A stretch of DNA of 64,000 bases, from NCBI GenBank assembly GCA_036785325.1, contig JAXIVH010000005.1, positions 17,990,441 to 18,054,440 of the forward strand, given 5' to 3'. How positions within the stretch are numbered: position 1 is the first letter of the stretch; each line of letters opens with the position of its first letter. Shown here piece by piece: positions 1-10,464 of the stretch. Made by a program: the position numbers and the translations under genes. Source of the stretch: Urophycis tenuis (taxonomy: Eukaryota > Chordata > Actinopteri > Gadiformes > Phycidae). The notes beneath the pieces are model-generated. The model was given only the letters and a program-made list of their open reading frames with translations, searched no databases and was not told the DNA's origin.

Positions 1-1785
1 AGTAATGGCTATATCAAAGCATGTGTTTCTATTTCATTGCATAAGATTATGCAATGAAATTATTAAAATAATAATGCACAAAAGGAACTCGAGTTGGATT
101 GTTCTACATTAAAACAACAACATAAAAACAAAACATGTTTTTGAGAAACTTTCATTAATGTAGTGCTCTCAGAGATGCAAATCAGACCCACACGCAGGCA
201 GCATTATGGTGACAGATTGACTAACTTACTTCTCATTTAATTCAGGAGGGAACACATCCTTGAAAAAGTTGTGATTGTGAGTGTGTGTGTTTGTGTGTGT
301 GTGTGCGTGTGTGTGTGTAGGATGTCTCTGTCATCAGTATGTTTCCTTAAATCCTTTAGCAGTAGCACGAGATAGCGTGATGAGAAAGACGTATTATATT
401 TTGAAGAATGTTATATACATTTTCTTTCAGCTAATGAATTAATGATTTGTTAGAGAGGCATTTAAAACTGACACACAAATGTTGTGCTTATATATTCACT
501 ATTTTACATTCAGTCACATGTTGTGAGGTGGAGATGCACTTGAATTGTCAAGCAGTAAATCTATTGGTTATGAGGAAAATCTCATTGGATAGCCACAAGA
601 CAAGAGCAAGGAGGAGGCCTGATCTTGTTGGCCCACAGAATTGATCACAACACCACCACACCACCCCCACAACACCACCTACTTCACCCAGCTATTTCCT
701 CACAACTTTAAAATAGCCTGTTATTTTATGATGGGTTACTTGAGAGTAGACTTAGTTTGTGATCAGTGAATACAATTTACAATTGTGTTATTAATGATCA
801 ACACAAGAACATGTGTCATTAGATAATGACAAATTAATTGACCGCATAAATAAAATGACCACTAATCATTAATTAACCTTGGTCTAATGATGCTGCTGAT
901 CAGATTTGTCTCTGCCATTTTAGATTTCTGGTTTTCGAGCTGGGTTTCAGTTGGTTCTTCACATTTTCAATGGAGTATAGATGAATGTGTCCCTTATTCA
1001 TAGCCACAAAACTCCACTTTAGGCAGATCCAAACAGCACACAGCCTCACCAGGATACTTCAGAATAGAAATATAGAAATAACTGTCAACAATGGTAACAA
1101 CAGGAGATGGTTGGAATAAAATAACTGAAGATGTTTATTCAGATCAGGTTTTTCTCTTGCCTCGCGTCTAGACATCCAAGGTAATGCAGTGCTGGTGTGC
1201 GATCATAGTCATAGTGTCCGTATAGTTGAATGTAGACATGAGTATTCCTTCATGTTTTCCAAGGTGCCATTATGGCAAGGCCGTTCTTGGATTATTTTTA
1301 GTTTTTTTTATTTCAATCAGACTTACCTGGTTACATAAAATGATCGATGTTGAATATGTAACCCATTTTGTTAATTCCCCTGATATGTAGTTGCTGTTCT
1401 ATTTTTCTATATATTTAGGTTATTTATGTAATAAATCTAGGCAGGACCCAATTTTAGGCACAGACAACCAAGGTGAGGTAATGTATTTTAACCAGGCAAG
1501 GATTTGAGATATCAGCAGGCTGGTATAAGTGCTTGGGGTATGGCGAGTGAATCCAGGTTGGCTAGGCAGAGGGAATCCCGAGTGAGTGCTAGTTGGTGGC
1601 TTGGTAGACTGGCAGGCTGGTCATCCACAGGACAGGGAGAACAGGTATATGGTTACTGGCATGCAGACAAACCGTGCATGCCTCAACAATCCAGTGGTGG
1701 CTTTGTGTCGTGCAGGGTTCTTGTGGGTTAGGGGAGATGAGTGCAGATGATGAGCAGGTGTGCAGAGGAGTAGGGGAGGAGGTAA
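1..1785. other. Upstream intergenic DNA, no gene seen
   Basis: AT-rich sequence with a short interrupted (GT)n at 279-319. No exon, RNA gene or mobile element could be supported. Confidence 0.6.
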
Positions 1786-2459
1786 TAGGCGAGTTTCAGA
1801 TGAGGCATGCGGCTTCGTTTGCCATGCGTCAGAATGCATTCTGGGATGAAAAACGTCAGAAATACCTGTGATAGACTTCCGATGCGACGAGTCACCTGGC
1901 TTTCAAAACTCACGTAGTTTCAGAAAAACAACTTCCGCCTGCTTTTCTGGGCATTTGCTCTCGAGCAAGTGCGGACATTAGACACTCCCCTCAACATCCC
2001 CTAAACTTTGCCCTGGTTGGTTGGAATACCGACATTAAATTCCCCACGTCAGAAGTGACATAACTCCTTTCAGAGAGGCGTGTCTGGTGCCCTCTCCCAA
2101 ACTATGCATATTAAAAAGAGATTAAAAAGAGACGATTTTGTGAACTTTCACTTCATCACTCATCATGCATTTTTTTATTTTATTTATTTTATTTACACAT
2201 TTCTCCACATAGCCAAGCCATTGTGCATGCAGAAAATGTATCACCTTTGCTCCTCAGCCTGCATCAATAAGGGGAGATCCAATGCCTCGAATTCGTCTGC
2301 TACGAAGAAGGCAAGCGCCGCTTCGTATGCCATCTTCCCTGTACCTGTGTCCGCCACTTGACATGATGGGAACTTGACGTGATTATGACGAGTTCCGCCG
2401 GATCTTCTCAATTCTCGTTGCAACAAATGCGCAAATGCAAACGATCTGAAACTCGCCTA
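1786..2459. mobile_element. Possible MITE with 16-bp perfect terminal inverted repeats (Harbinger-like?)
   Basis: TAGGCGAGTTTCAGAT at 1,786-1,801 is repeated in perfect reverse complement at 2,444-2,459. The 674-bp interval is relatively CpG-rich and carries a minus-strand open frame containing MAYEAALAFFVADEFEALDL, loosely like the N-terminal leader of fish PIF/Harbinger proteins. Class assignment is inference. Confidence 0.45.
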
Positions 2460-4047
2460 GTGAAGTGACTGACCGACAACAACCACAGACAACCAACAAG
2501 CAGGTGTCATATGGGAGGAGTCGTGACACTTAAGACCTAAGATTTTTTAGATCCCATGTCAAATATTAAATCAACAACATAACATAATAATAAACGCATC
2601 AAAAACAAAAGGGACCTTCGTCCTGTTTCACAGGCTCGGTCCCTAATAAATGTAGATGTCCCATAATAAATCAACTGACAGTACGAAAGTATGAAACGTA
2701 TAGGCCAATGTATTGTTTGGATGTCAATACAAAGATCACACTAGGTTAGCGTACACCCAAATTATACAACCACAATTCAAATTAAATTAAAACCTGAGAT
2801 TTTAGTTTCTAAAAAAAATGGAATCAGACAAGGATACAGAACACTAAATACTGCCTGCACACAAGTGCAAAGCAATCATGAAGCATTCTCATTCTACATA
2901 ATATCACATTGACTGCAAATAGCTTCCTTTTCTTTACCAATGTAAAGCAAAATAAAACATTAAACAAAAATAAAATCTTACATGCTTGATGGCAAACAGC
3001 AAATACTACGCTAAACACCCACACCCTATGAACAATTCTACCATTGAGAAACTACAGACCTTCAAAAAAACATTTAGGGAACATTTGAAAAAAATCCTTT
3101 AGGGTTCCGATAATTAACCAGGGTTACTAATATGTTTTCAAAAACCTTTACAACTCTAAAACCATAAAAAGAAACAATAGAGGTGTAACTATTTATACAC
3201 TTTCTACCATTAACTAGCTAGAAATGAAGGACCAAACCAAAGTCAAGGTTAATTGAATCAACTGAATCCACTGACTTTGGTGTAGTGTGCAGCCTACATT
3301 AGCGATGCTGCGTCTCAAATCTCCCCTTGGCTTTCAATCACAAGTGGAAACCGGCAGCAACACAATACATCATATAATCCAATATTAAGCTAGTGTGCTA
3401 ATGAAGAGGCCACACTGTTCTCCCCCGTATGTCCTGAGAGATGCAGCATCGTTATTCCTGCTAATTAAGATTTAGCTCTGTGTTGTCCCCGGTTGAGGCT
3501 TTTGTCACCACAGTGTAAGCGATCCACATTGATTTTATTTCCTCATTTCTTTTTAATTGCATGGATTGCATCCAAGTGAAATTTGACCTCGCCGCAACCG
3601 CCCCGGTCAGGAGAATTCTAACCAGCTGCATTTCTCCGTCCACCGTCGAGAATAAATCACACATCCGCTCCAGTCTGTGGAAATAAACATTTGGTTTCAA
3701 ACTGGAAGAAAAGTCTTGGTCGTGGAAATATTGTGATAACAACGCGACCCCCTGCTACATTCATGTAATTGAATCAGGACACATCAAATATAGCCATGTA
3801 CTAGCCCTGCTAGCTTTATTGGGCCATATTGGATTACGTTTTTTTAATTGATGCATTATTTAATTTGCATGGTTGAAGCCAGTGCCTTGGAAGCAGAATT
3901 CAATCTCTACATTTAAAAGCTGTATCAATGACTGAACTATCAGAATAATTCTTCACTTTTTGTTTCAGATAAAAGGTTAGTAGTGTAGCCAGAGCCAGAC
4001 AGTTAGTACACTATCAAGACAACATCTGTACCCAGGAGGTCTGTCTC
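2460..4047. other. Intergenic DNA, nothing recognised
   Basis: AT-rich unique sequence without supportable genes or repeats. Confidence 0.6.
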
Positions 4048-4099
<52 letters not shown>

Positions 4100-4360
4100 C
4101 CAATCAATCAATCATTCATTCAATATATTCAAAGGTTCACTCCATATATTCAAGGTTCACTCCATATATTCAGAGTTTCATTCAATATATTCAAAGGTTC
4201 ACTCCATATATTCAAGTTTCATTCCATATATTCAAGGTTCACTCCATATATTCAGAGTTTCATTCAATATATTCAAAGGTTCACTCCATATATTCAAGTT
4301 TCATTCCACATATTCAAGGTTCACTCCATATATTCAAAGTTTCATTCAATATACGAATAA
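4048..4360. repeat. (TCAA)n microsatellite followed by a 22-26-bp AT-rich tandem repeat
   Basis: (ATCA)n from 4,048 to about 4,115, then about ten units around CCATATATTCAAGGTTCACT or the variant with AGTTTCATTC up to 4,355. Confidence 0.92.
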
Positions 4361-4413
4361 CCTTCCATCACACACACACTCTCTCTGCAAAGGTAAAGGT
4401 TTGCAGAGAGTGG

Positions 4414-4456
4414 GTGAGCAGAACCAAAGCAGCCTCCACCTGCTTTAGTTCTGCTC
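4414..4456. repeat. Short hairpin (17-bp stem, 7-base loop)
   Basis: GAGCAGAACCAAAGCAG and CTGCTTTAGTTCTGCTC are reverse complements with one mismatch, separated by CCTCCAC. A second hairpin, CTCTCTGCAAA...TTTGCAGAGAG, sits just upstream (about 4,380-4,410). Function unknown. Confidence 0.6.
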
Positions 4457-4798
4457 AGTATTGTGTACAACCTACACAATGGGACAATGGGAAGAGATAT
4501 GAAATCCATGGGGGATTGTAAAGTGCTCCCTGTTGCCAAATGTTGCCATACTGTATCTGACATCTGTATGTAAGGCTTTAAATCCTAAAGCGGGAAGGAC
4601 CCTTAAAGACTTTTTACAGTTTCATGCAATAAATGGCTGAATTAATTTTGTGATTTCAGACAGAACTAATTATCTACTAAATTATCTAGTACAAAGAATA
4701 CTTAGCTTAGTTGAGCACAACTATTGTCCTCTGTGAGGAAGCCCACAAAAAGTCTAACTGAGGAAGGCCACAATTGGCCTTTGACGAAGACTGAGGAC

Positions 4799-4972
4799 AG
4801 TGGCGGTTCTACACGGGGTCCAGGGGGGGCCCGTGCCCCTGTAAAAATGTCCCTGTACCCCCCTTGGGCCCCCCCGCTGACCAATTGAAAAAATATGAAT
4901 TTATTATGACTTTTACACACGAGCGCCAAAAGCGGAACTAATGCGACGCGAACGTTCTACACGGACAAATTA
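4799..4972. mobile_element. Possible hAT-type transposon fragment
   Basis: CAGTGGCGGTTCTACACGGG at about 4,799 resembles the terminal sequence of many fish hAT elements, followed by the usual GGGGGGGCCCGTGCCCC stretch. The opposite end is not found. Confidence 0.35.
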
Positions 4973-6470
4973 GCATATCTAAAAGCGTATCTAAAAATAA
5001 ATAATCATCAATAAATCAATAAATCATTAAAAATCAATCCTTAATGCTTCGCTAGTCAAAACTACTACTAGTCAAGCAGGCACATGTGGGCTATTGTGTG
5101 TATGTGTGTTTGTCTATGTGTTTAAGTGTGCATGTATCTGTGCATGAATGTGTACATGTGTGTGTATTTTGTATGTGTACTTGTGAGCGTGTGTGGGTCC
5201 TCAGAGGGTGAAATGCGTTCATTATACGCTGTATCTCCATCCTGCTAAATGACTTTATAATGGCTACCTGCTCACTCTCAATGTCCCTCTCTGTGTAATG
5301 GCTTCCCTGTAAGCTTTTCTTAGCTCTGGTTCTTGGGGTGTTTCGCTGTAGTTATAGTATAACTACATGTATTTCTTCTTTCATCGTCCTCTCTCCACTT
5401 CTTGACTTGTCTTTTCTTATTTTTACAACTTCTTTGTATGCTATATAATCTGAAGTACATTGCGGCATTTGTTTTAAAATCACTATGTGTATGTATGATA
5501 ATTATTAGTATTACGACTTCCGATTACCCATAGAGAAGTTGTAATTTGTGGGGGAGAATACAGTAATCGACAAATAAAAGGACTGAATATATGAATAGGA
5601 GCCACATTGGCAGTCACTTCTCTAAAAAACATACCGTCAAAGGTATTTAGCAGGGAAGCTAGCATGGAGGTAGCTTCTTCTATGAAAGATAACATATGTA
5701 CAGGATGTAGCGTTGCAGCAGGCATCAAAGTGTTTAGGAAAATATGAAAAAATATCAAATAAAATATATTTTATTTTGGGACATTTCACTCCTGATTTAA
5801 AAGTGCAAAAAGACTGAAACGATTGAAACCCACACTAGCTAGTGCTAGTGATAGAGTGTGTGGTGTCTGCTCCTCTCCGATCACCACACACAGCACACAC
5901 AGCCTCCAACACCACAGCCTATCCACCATCCAGATCCTGACTCCAGGAGATTTGTGTGTTGGGTTCACAAGAACACTAACAAGGATCGCCCATCGGTTTT
6001 TGTTTTCACAAGAATAAAAACCACTGAGGCACTTTCCCATGCCAACATAGGCACCTCTGCTGGTTTTGCTATGATCTGTTTACTGTGATTCGTAATCTGT
6101 AGATTAAGGAGGTTAAAGGTGGATAGTGAGACACAAAACCTTTGGGACTTCTTTTTGTTTGAAGAAGAACATTTCCAACAGATGTGAAGCAGTGAGAAGA
6201 GCAGAAGAGAAGTATGTTTTCTCTTTTCAGAGTAAAGGTATGTTTTCCCATCTGGCTGTTTCTTCTTTTTTTAGAAGATCACGCTATGAGTGGTGTAGAC
6301 TGCATTTCACCTTTACCCATTTCCAATTGCAGTGTGAAGACAAAATGATATAAACGGTGAAATGCTTGGATCTTCTGTCTAAGTATCTACACACTTTGAT
6401 GCTGAAAGATGGGGCAAGATGGCACAGGGCCAAGTGGATTTCCAAATACATCATTATGATTGTATGTTAG
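4973..6470. other. Intergenic DNA, nothing recognised
   Basis: A loose GT-rich patch at about 5,090-5,200 and otherwise unique sequence. No gene is supported. Confidence 0.55.
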
Positions 6471-6471
6471 C

Positions 6472-6600
6472 CCTGTGATAGGCTGGCGACCTGTCCAGGG
6501 TGTACCCCGCCTCTCGCCCGTTGCAGCTGGGATTGGCTCCAGCCCCCCCGCGACCCTCGTAGAGGATAAGCGGTCACGATAATGGATGGATGGATGATTG
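6472..6600 (+). mobile_element. RTE/Rex3-like LINE 3' end
   Basis: CCTGTGATAGGCTGGCGACC, CAGGGTGTACCCCGCCTCTC and GGATAAGCGGTCACGATAAT followed by GGATGGATGGATGA form the 3' tail of a very common fish retroelement ending in a (GATG)n-type repeat. Only the tail is present. Confidence 0.7.
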
Positions 6601-6685
6601 TATGATGAATTAACCAAACATTGTCCTCTCGAAATGCTCTCGTCCTCCCTGATGTCTGTGAGGAGATCAAAGCTGAGGTTGGTGC

Positions 6686-7655
6686 AGTGGTCCTGCTGTG
6701 ACCCCCCTCAGGGTGCAGTGGTCCTGATGTGACCCCATAGGGAGCAGTGGTCCTGCTGTGACCCCATAGGGAGCAGTGGTCCTGCTGTGACCCCATAGGG
6801 AGCAGTGGTCCTGCTGTGACCCCATAGGGAGCAGTGGTCCTGCTGTGACCCCCCAGGGAGCAGTGGTCCTGCTGTGACCCCATAGGGAGCAGTGGTCCTG
6901 CTGTGACCCCCCCAGGGAGCAGTGGTCCTGCTGTGACCCCCCCAGGGAGCAGTGGTCCTGCTGTGACCCCCCAGGGAGCAGTGGTCCTGCTGTGACCCCA
7001 TAGGGAGCAGCAGGTCCTGCTGTGACCCCATAGGGAGCAGTGGTCCTGCTGTGACCCCATAGGGAGCAGTGGTCCTGCTGTGACCCCCCAGGGAGCAGTG
7101 GTCCTGCTGTGACCTCATAGGGAGCAGTGGTCCTGCTGTGACCCCATAGGTAGCAGTGGTCCTGCTGTGACCCCATAGGGAGCAGTAGTCCTGCTGTGAC
7201 CCCCCATAGGGAGCAGTGGTCCTGCTGTGACCCCCCATAGGGAGCCGTGGTCCTGCTGTGACCCCCCCAGGGAGCAGTGGTCCTGCTGTGACCCCATAGG
7301 GAGCAGTGGTCCTGCTGTGACCCCATAGGGAGCAGTGGTCCTGCTGTGACCCCTCAGGGAGCAGTGGTCTTGCTGTGACCCCATAGGGAGCAGTGGTCCT
7401 GCTGTGACCCCATAGGGAGCAGTGGTCCTGCTGTGACCCCATAGGGAGCAGTGGTCCTGCTGTGACCCCCCAGGGAGCAGTGGTCCTGCTGTGACCCCTC
7501 AGGGAGCAGTGGTCCTGCTGTGACCCCATAGGGAGCAGTGGTCCTGCTGTGACCCCATAGGGAGCAGTGGTCCTGCTGTGACCCCATAGGGAGCAGTGGT
7601 CCTGCTGTGACCCCATAGGGAGCAGTGGTCCTGCTGTGACCCCCCAGGGAGTAGG
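6686..7655. repeat. 29-bp (28-31) minisatellite, about 33 copies
   Basis: Units of GGGAGCAGTGGTCCTGCTGT plus GACCCCATA, with a common variant ending in GACCCCCCA. Minus-strand open frames (up to 338 codons) are repeat artefacts translating as GSQQDHCSLWG-like blocks in three frames. Confidence 0.96.
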
Positions 7656-7744
7656 CAGAGGTTTGGACAGAGCGTCTGGAAAGTCAAGGTTTTCCCAACA
7701 TGAACGAGGAAAGAAAAAATGCAAATTGAGACACTATTTGCTAT

Positions 7745-7806
7745 TACATTATCATTTCTACTGCACAATGTGAATATTCACATTGTGCAGTAGAAATGAT
7801 AATGTA
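7745..7806. repeat. 62-bp perfect palindrome
   Basis: The half-site ending ATTTCTACTGCACAATGTGA is followed directly by its exact reverse complement with no loop (centre at AAT|ATT, about 7,775/7,776). Confidence 0.97.
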
Positions 7807-7821
7807 CAAAGATAATAATGT

Positions 7822-7867
7822 AACAAAGATGTACACATTTGTATATACAAATGTGTACATCTTTGTT
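7822..7867. repeat. 46-bp perfect palindrome
   Basis: AACAAAGATGTACACATTTG and its exact reverse complement CAAATGTGTACATCTTTGTT flank a central TATATA. It lies 15 bases after the 62-bp palindrome and is unrelated in sequence. Confidence 0.97.
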
Positions 7868-9235
7868 TCCATACATGATACTGTGGCAATCATTTCATTT
7901 GTGAACTTTGAACTGCAGGGAACTGTCCCATCACAAAACCAAAGAATCCTGTGAATGTATAGCACTTGAAACACAGTTTGATTCCTAGTGACACAGGGTT
8001 GTTAGCGACTATAGTCAGCACACACTGATGCATTACTGGTATTTCACTACAGATATTCTTAAAAGAAAAGCAATGAAAGTTAGCAAGGAGAGTTCACACA
8101 CACACACACACACACTGCGATGAATTGATATCTTCACATTGAAATGCTGATAAGCATTGCGGCTTAGTAAATATGGGGCCTCCTTCTCATGAATGGAAAA
8201 CTTTTTTTTAAATCAAGTTTTTGGGAGTTTAAATGAAGGGTGTGGTCTTGGGGCTACAAGCGTAATGTGTTCCTTGGTCAGTGGTGGCTCATTAGCTGGC
8301 AGCATTGATTCATTCAAGGCCAGAACCACAGTCATGATTTAGTATCATACATCCGGCCATGTGTGTACCTTCAGAATATATTGTATCTGTTTGTCTCCTG
8401 AACAATGTCCGCTGTCAGCACAACAATAAACCATTGATTTTATATTTGCATTTAATCCTGCTGCTGCCCAGCCCTCACACTCTAAACCCTGAATAACATA
8501 CAGGGGCTGAAATACAACCAAACCCATGATTCATTGAGAAGACATTATAATATCCACTGGCATGAATGCGTTGTGATTACTGCTTATACCATCCTCGCTT
8601 CCAGTTCATGAGAGCAGAAGGAGAGCAGGGTAGTGTAACAGTGATGGTTTTATGGCCCCCAGCTGAAAGGGTCCCTGTTCAAACCCCACTGTCCTCAGTT
8701 TACCTGTTGGCATCATAGAGCAAAACTTCCTGACCGCTACCGACTCCTTAATGAATCTAAAACATTCACCACAGGTCTCTCTGAATAAAGAGCAGCAGCA
8801 GAATAAGGAGATGGGCTTTGAGAACCATCTTGTTGAGACAAAAATAAAACATAATTTATGGCGGGACAGTGTCATGGCTGGAGTATTCAATCCCCGACAT
8901 TCACAACCTACCTGCAAGGCATCGTTAGGCGAGATGTTGTATTGACAATATTTTACTATAGTAAAAAAAGCAATGCTAAAATGTAGGGTGAACAAGGGAG
9001 AAAGCTGGAGTAACACTAATAGAAGCAGGAACTTGGTTCCAAAGCCAGCGTGTGAGTCCGGCTGGTGGGGAGGGTGCTGGGAGCAGTGACCCGAGAGTGG
9101 GGCTTTGGGGCAGCGGTCGCACGGAGCTTCCTGGATGTGAGAAACAAAAAAGAGATGCAGATAACTCACAGAGCCAGCCGAGGTGTTCATTTCCAACAAG
9201 CAGACAAAGAATCCGTAGACGTCCTGCTTTGCTTT
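7868..9235. other. Intergenic DNA, nothing firmly recognised
   Basis: Contains a short (CA)n at 8,095-8,115. Near 8,670-8,690 GGTCCCTGTTCAAACCCC resembles a tRNA B box, so a decayed SINE is possible. No gene supported. Confidence 0.5.
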
Positions 9236-9239
9236 AGCT

Positions 9240-9372
9240 GTCCCTTCCTGTCCCTTCCTGTCCCCACATGTTCCTGTCTGTCCCCACATGTTCCTATCTG
9301 TACCCACATGGCCCTTCCTGTCCCCACATGTTCCTGCCTGTCCCCAAGTGTCCCGTCCTGTCCCTGCTTGTC
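9240..9372. repeat. 16-bp tandem repeat
   Basis: Eight or so imperfect units around CCTGTCCCCACATGTT. Confidence 0.9.
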
Positions 9373-9713
9373 CTTGGCAGACGTACAGTATGTCATCTGT
9401 GTTGATTAATCATTCTGGTCACCTGTCACCTTGTCATTTAACTCCCACAGAGATTCTGAATGTGAGTGCTATGTGTGTGTGTGTGCGTTTCTATGCATTC
9501 AAACGTCTTTAAGAGTCTGTTTGACAGAGTGAGTCAAAGCAGGGCTTTGATTGTACAAGACACAGCGGACACGTTGGAGGCGCTGATATCAATAACTGAT
9601 ATTATTGTGGTCAAGTTATTATCTCAGTTAATGACGCTACATTATACTTTGTTAGATATTCCTGTGTGGTGCTAATGTAATTCTCTTCGTAACATCCATC
9701 CCCATTCCCCACA

Positions 9714-9715
9714 CA

Positions 9716-9749
<34 letters not shown>

Positions 9750-9756
9750 GACACAC

Positions 9757-9791
<35 letters not shown>

Positions 9792-9804
9792 ACACACACA
9801 CATG
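9714..9804. repeat. (CA)n microsatellite, interrupted
   Basis: CA run with AACAC, GACAC and CGCAC interruptions. Confidence 0.95.
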
Positions 9805-10253
9805 CACACACACTGCGGTATAACAGATGTGCTGTTTATTGCGACTAGGTTTTGGCTCCTCAGGGTGTTCCTACACTCCTATATGTTTCCATCCTCCACC
9901 ATTCAAGCCCTTCCCAGCCTGTGAAGCCCTCTGTCACACAGAGGAGCCTCCACTGCCCTGGTCCCTGAGCTCCATGGATCCAGCTCCCGGCGTGCCAGGA
10001 TGTGTGTATGAAGTGACATGTGTTTGTAGTTTATGAAGCAACAACTTCCCTCTCCCCCCAGGGAGGTGACGCTGGCCTATCTGTCTCATGGCATGCTCTC
10101 CTCGCAGAGCGCCTCGTCTTGTCTGCTGAGCTCCAGGGAAATGCAGCAGCGAGGCTTTCTTTGAAACATACAATGAAACAAAATCAATGTACGGGAAACC
10201 AGACAAAACGCCACGTGTTTCTATTTTAACGTGTCAATCACGGCTTTGTCTTG

Positions 10254-10254
10254 C

Positions 10255-10309
<55 letters not shown>

Positions 10310-10339
10310 TGTGTCTGTGTGTGTGTGTGTGTGCGTGTG

Positions 10340-10397
<58 letters not shown>

Positions 10398-10398
10398 T

Positions 10399-10445
<47 letters not shown>

Positions 10446-10461
10446 TGTGTGTGTGTGTGTG
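10254..10461. repeat. (GT)n microsatellite, about 200 bp, interrupted
   Basis: GT run with scattered CT, GC, TT and AT interruptions. The apparent long open frames over it (VCVCVC/HTHTHT) are not genes. Confidence 0.97.
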
Positions 10462-10464
10462 GCC

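Noticed and set aside
6686..7655. CRISPR-like array
   Set aside because: Units are adjacent with no unique spacers and the genome is eukaryotic; this is a minisatellite. The same applies to 39,284-40,016 and 59,288-60,185.
6467..7768. Long minus-strand open frames (up to 338 codons) with repeating Gly-Ser-Gln-Gln-Asp-His blocks
   Set aside because: They are translations of the 29-bp minisatellite in shifting frames. There is no conserved domain, no promoter and no splice context.
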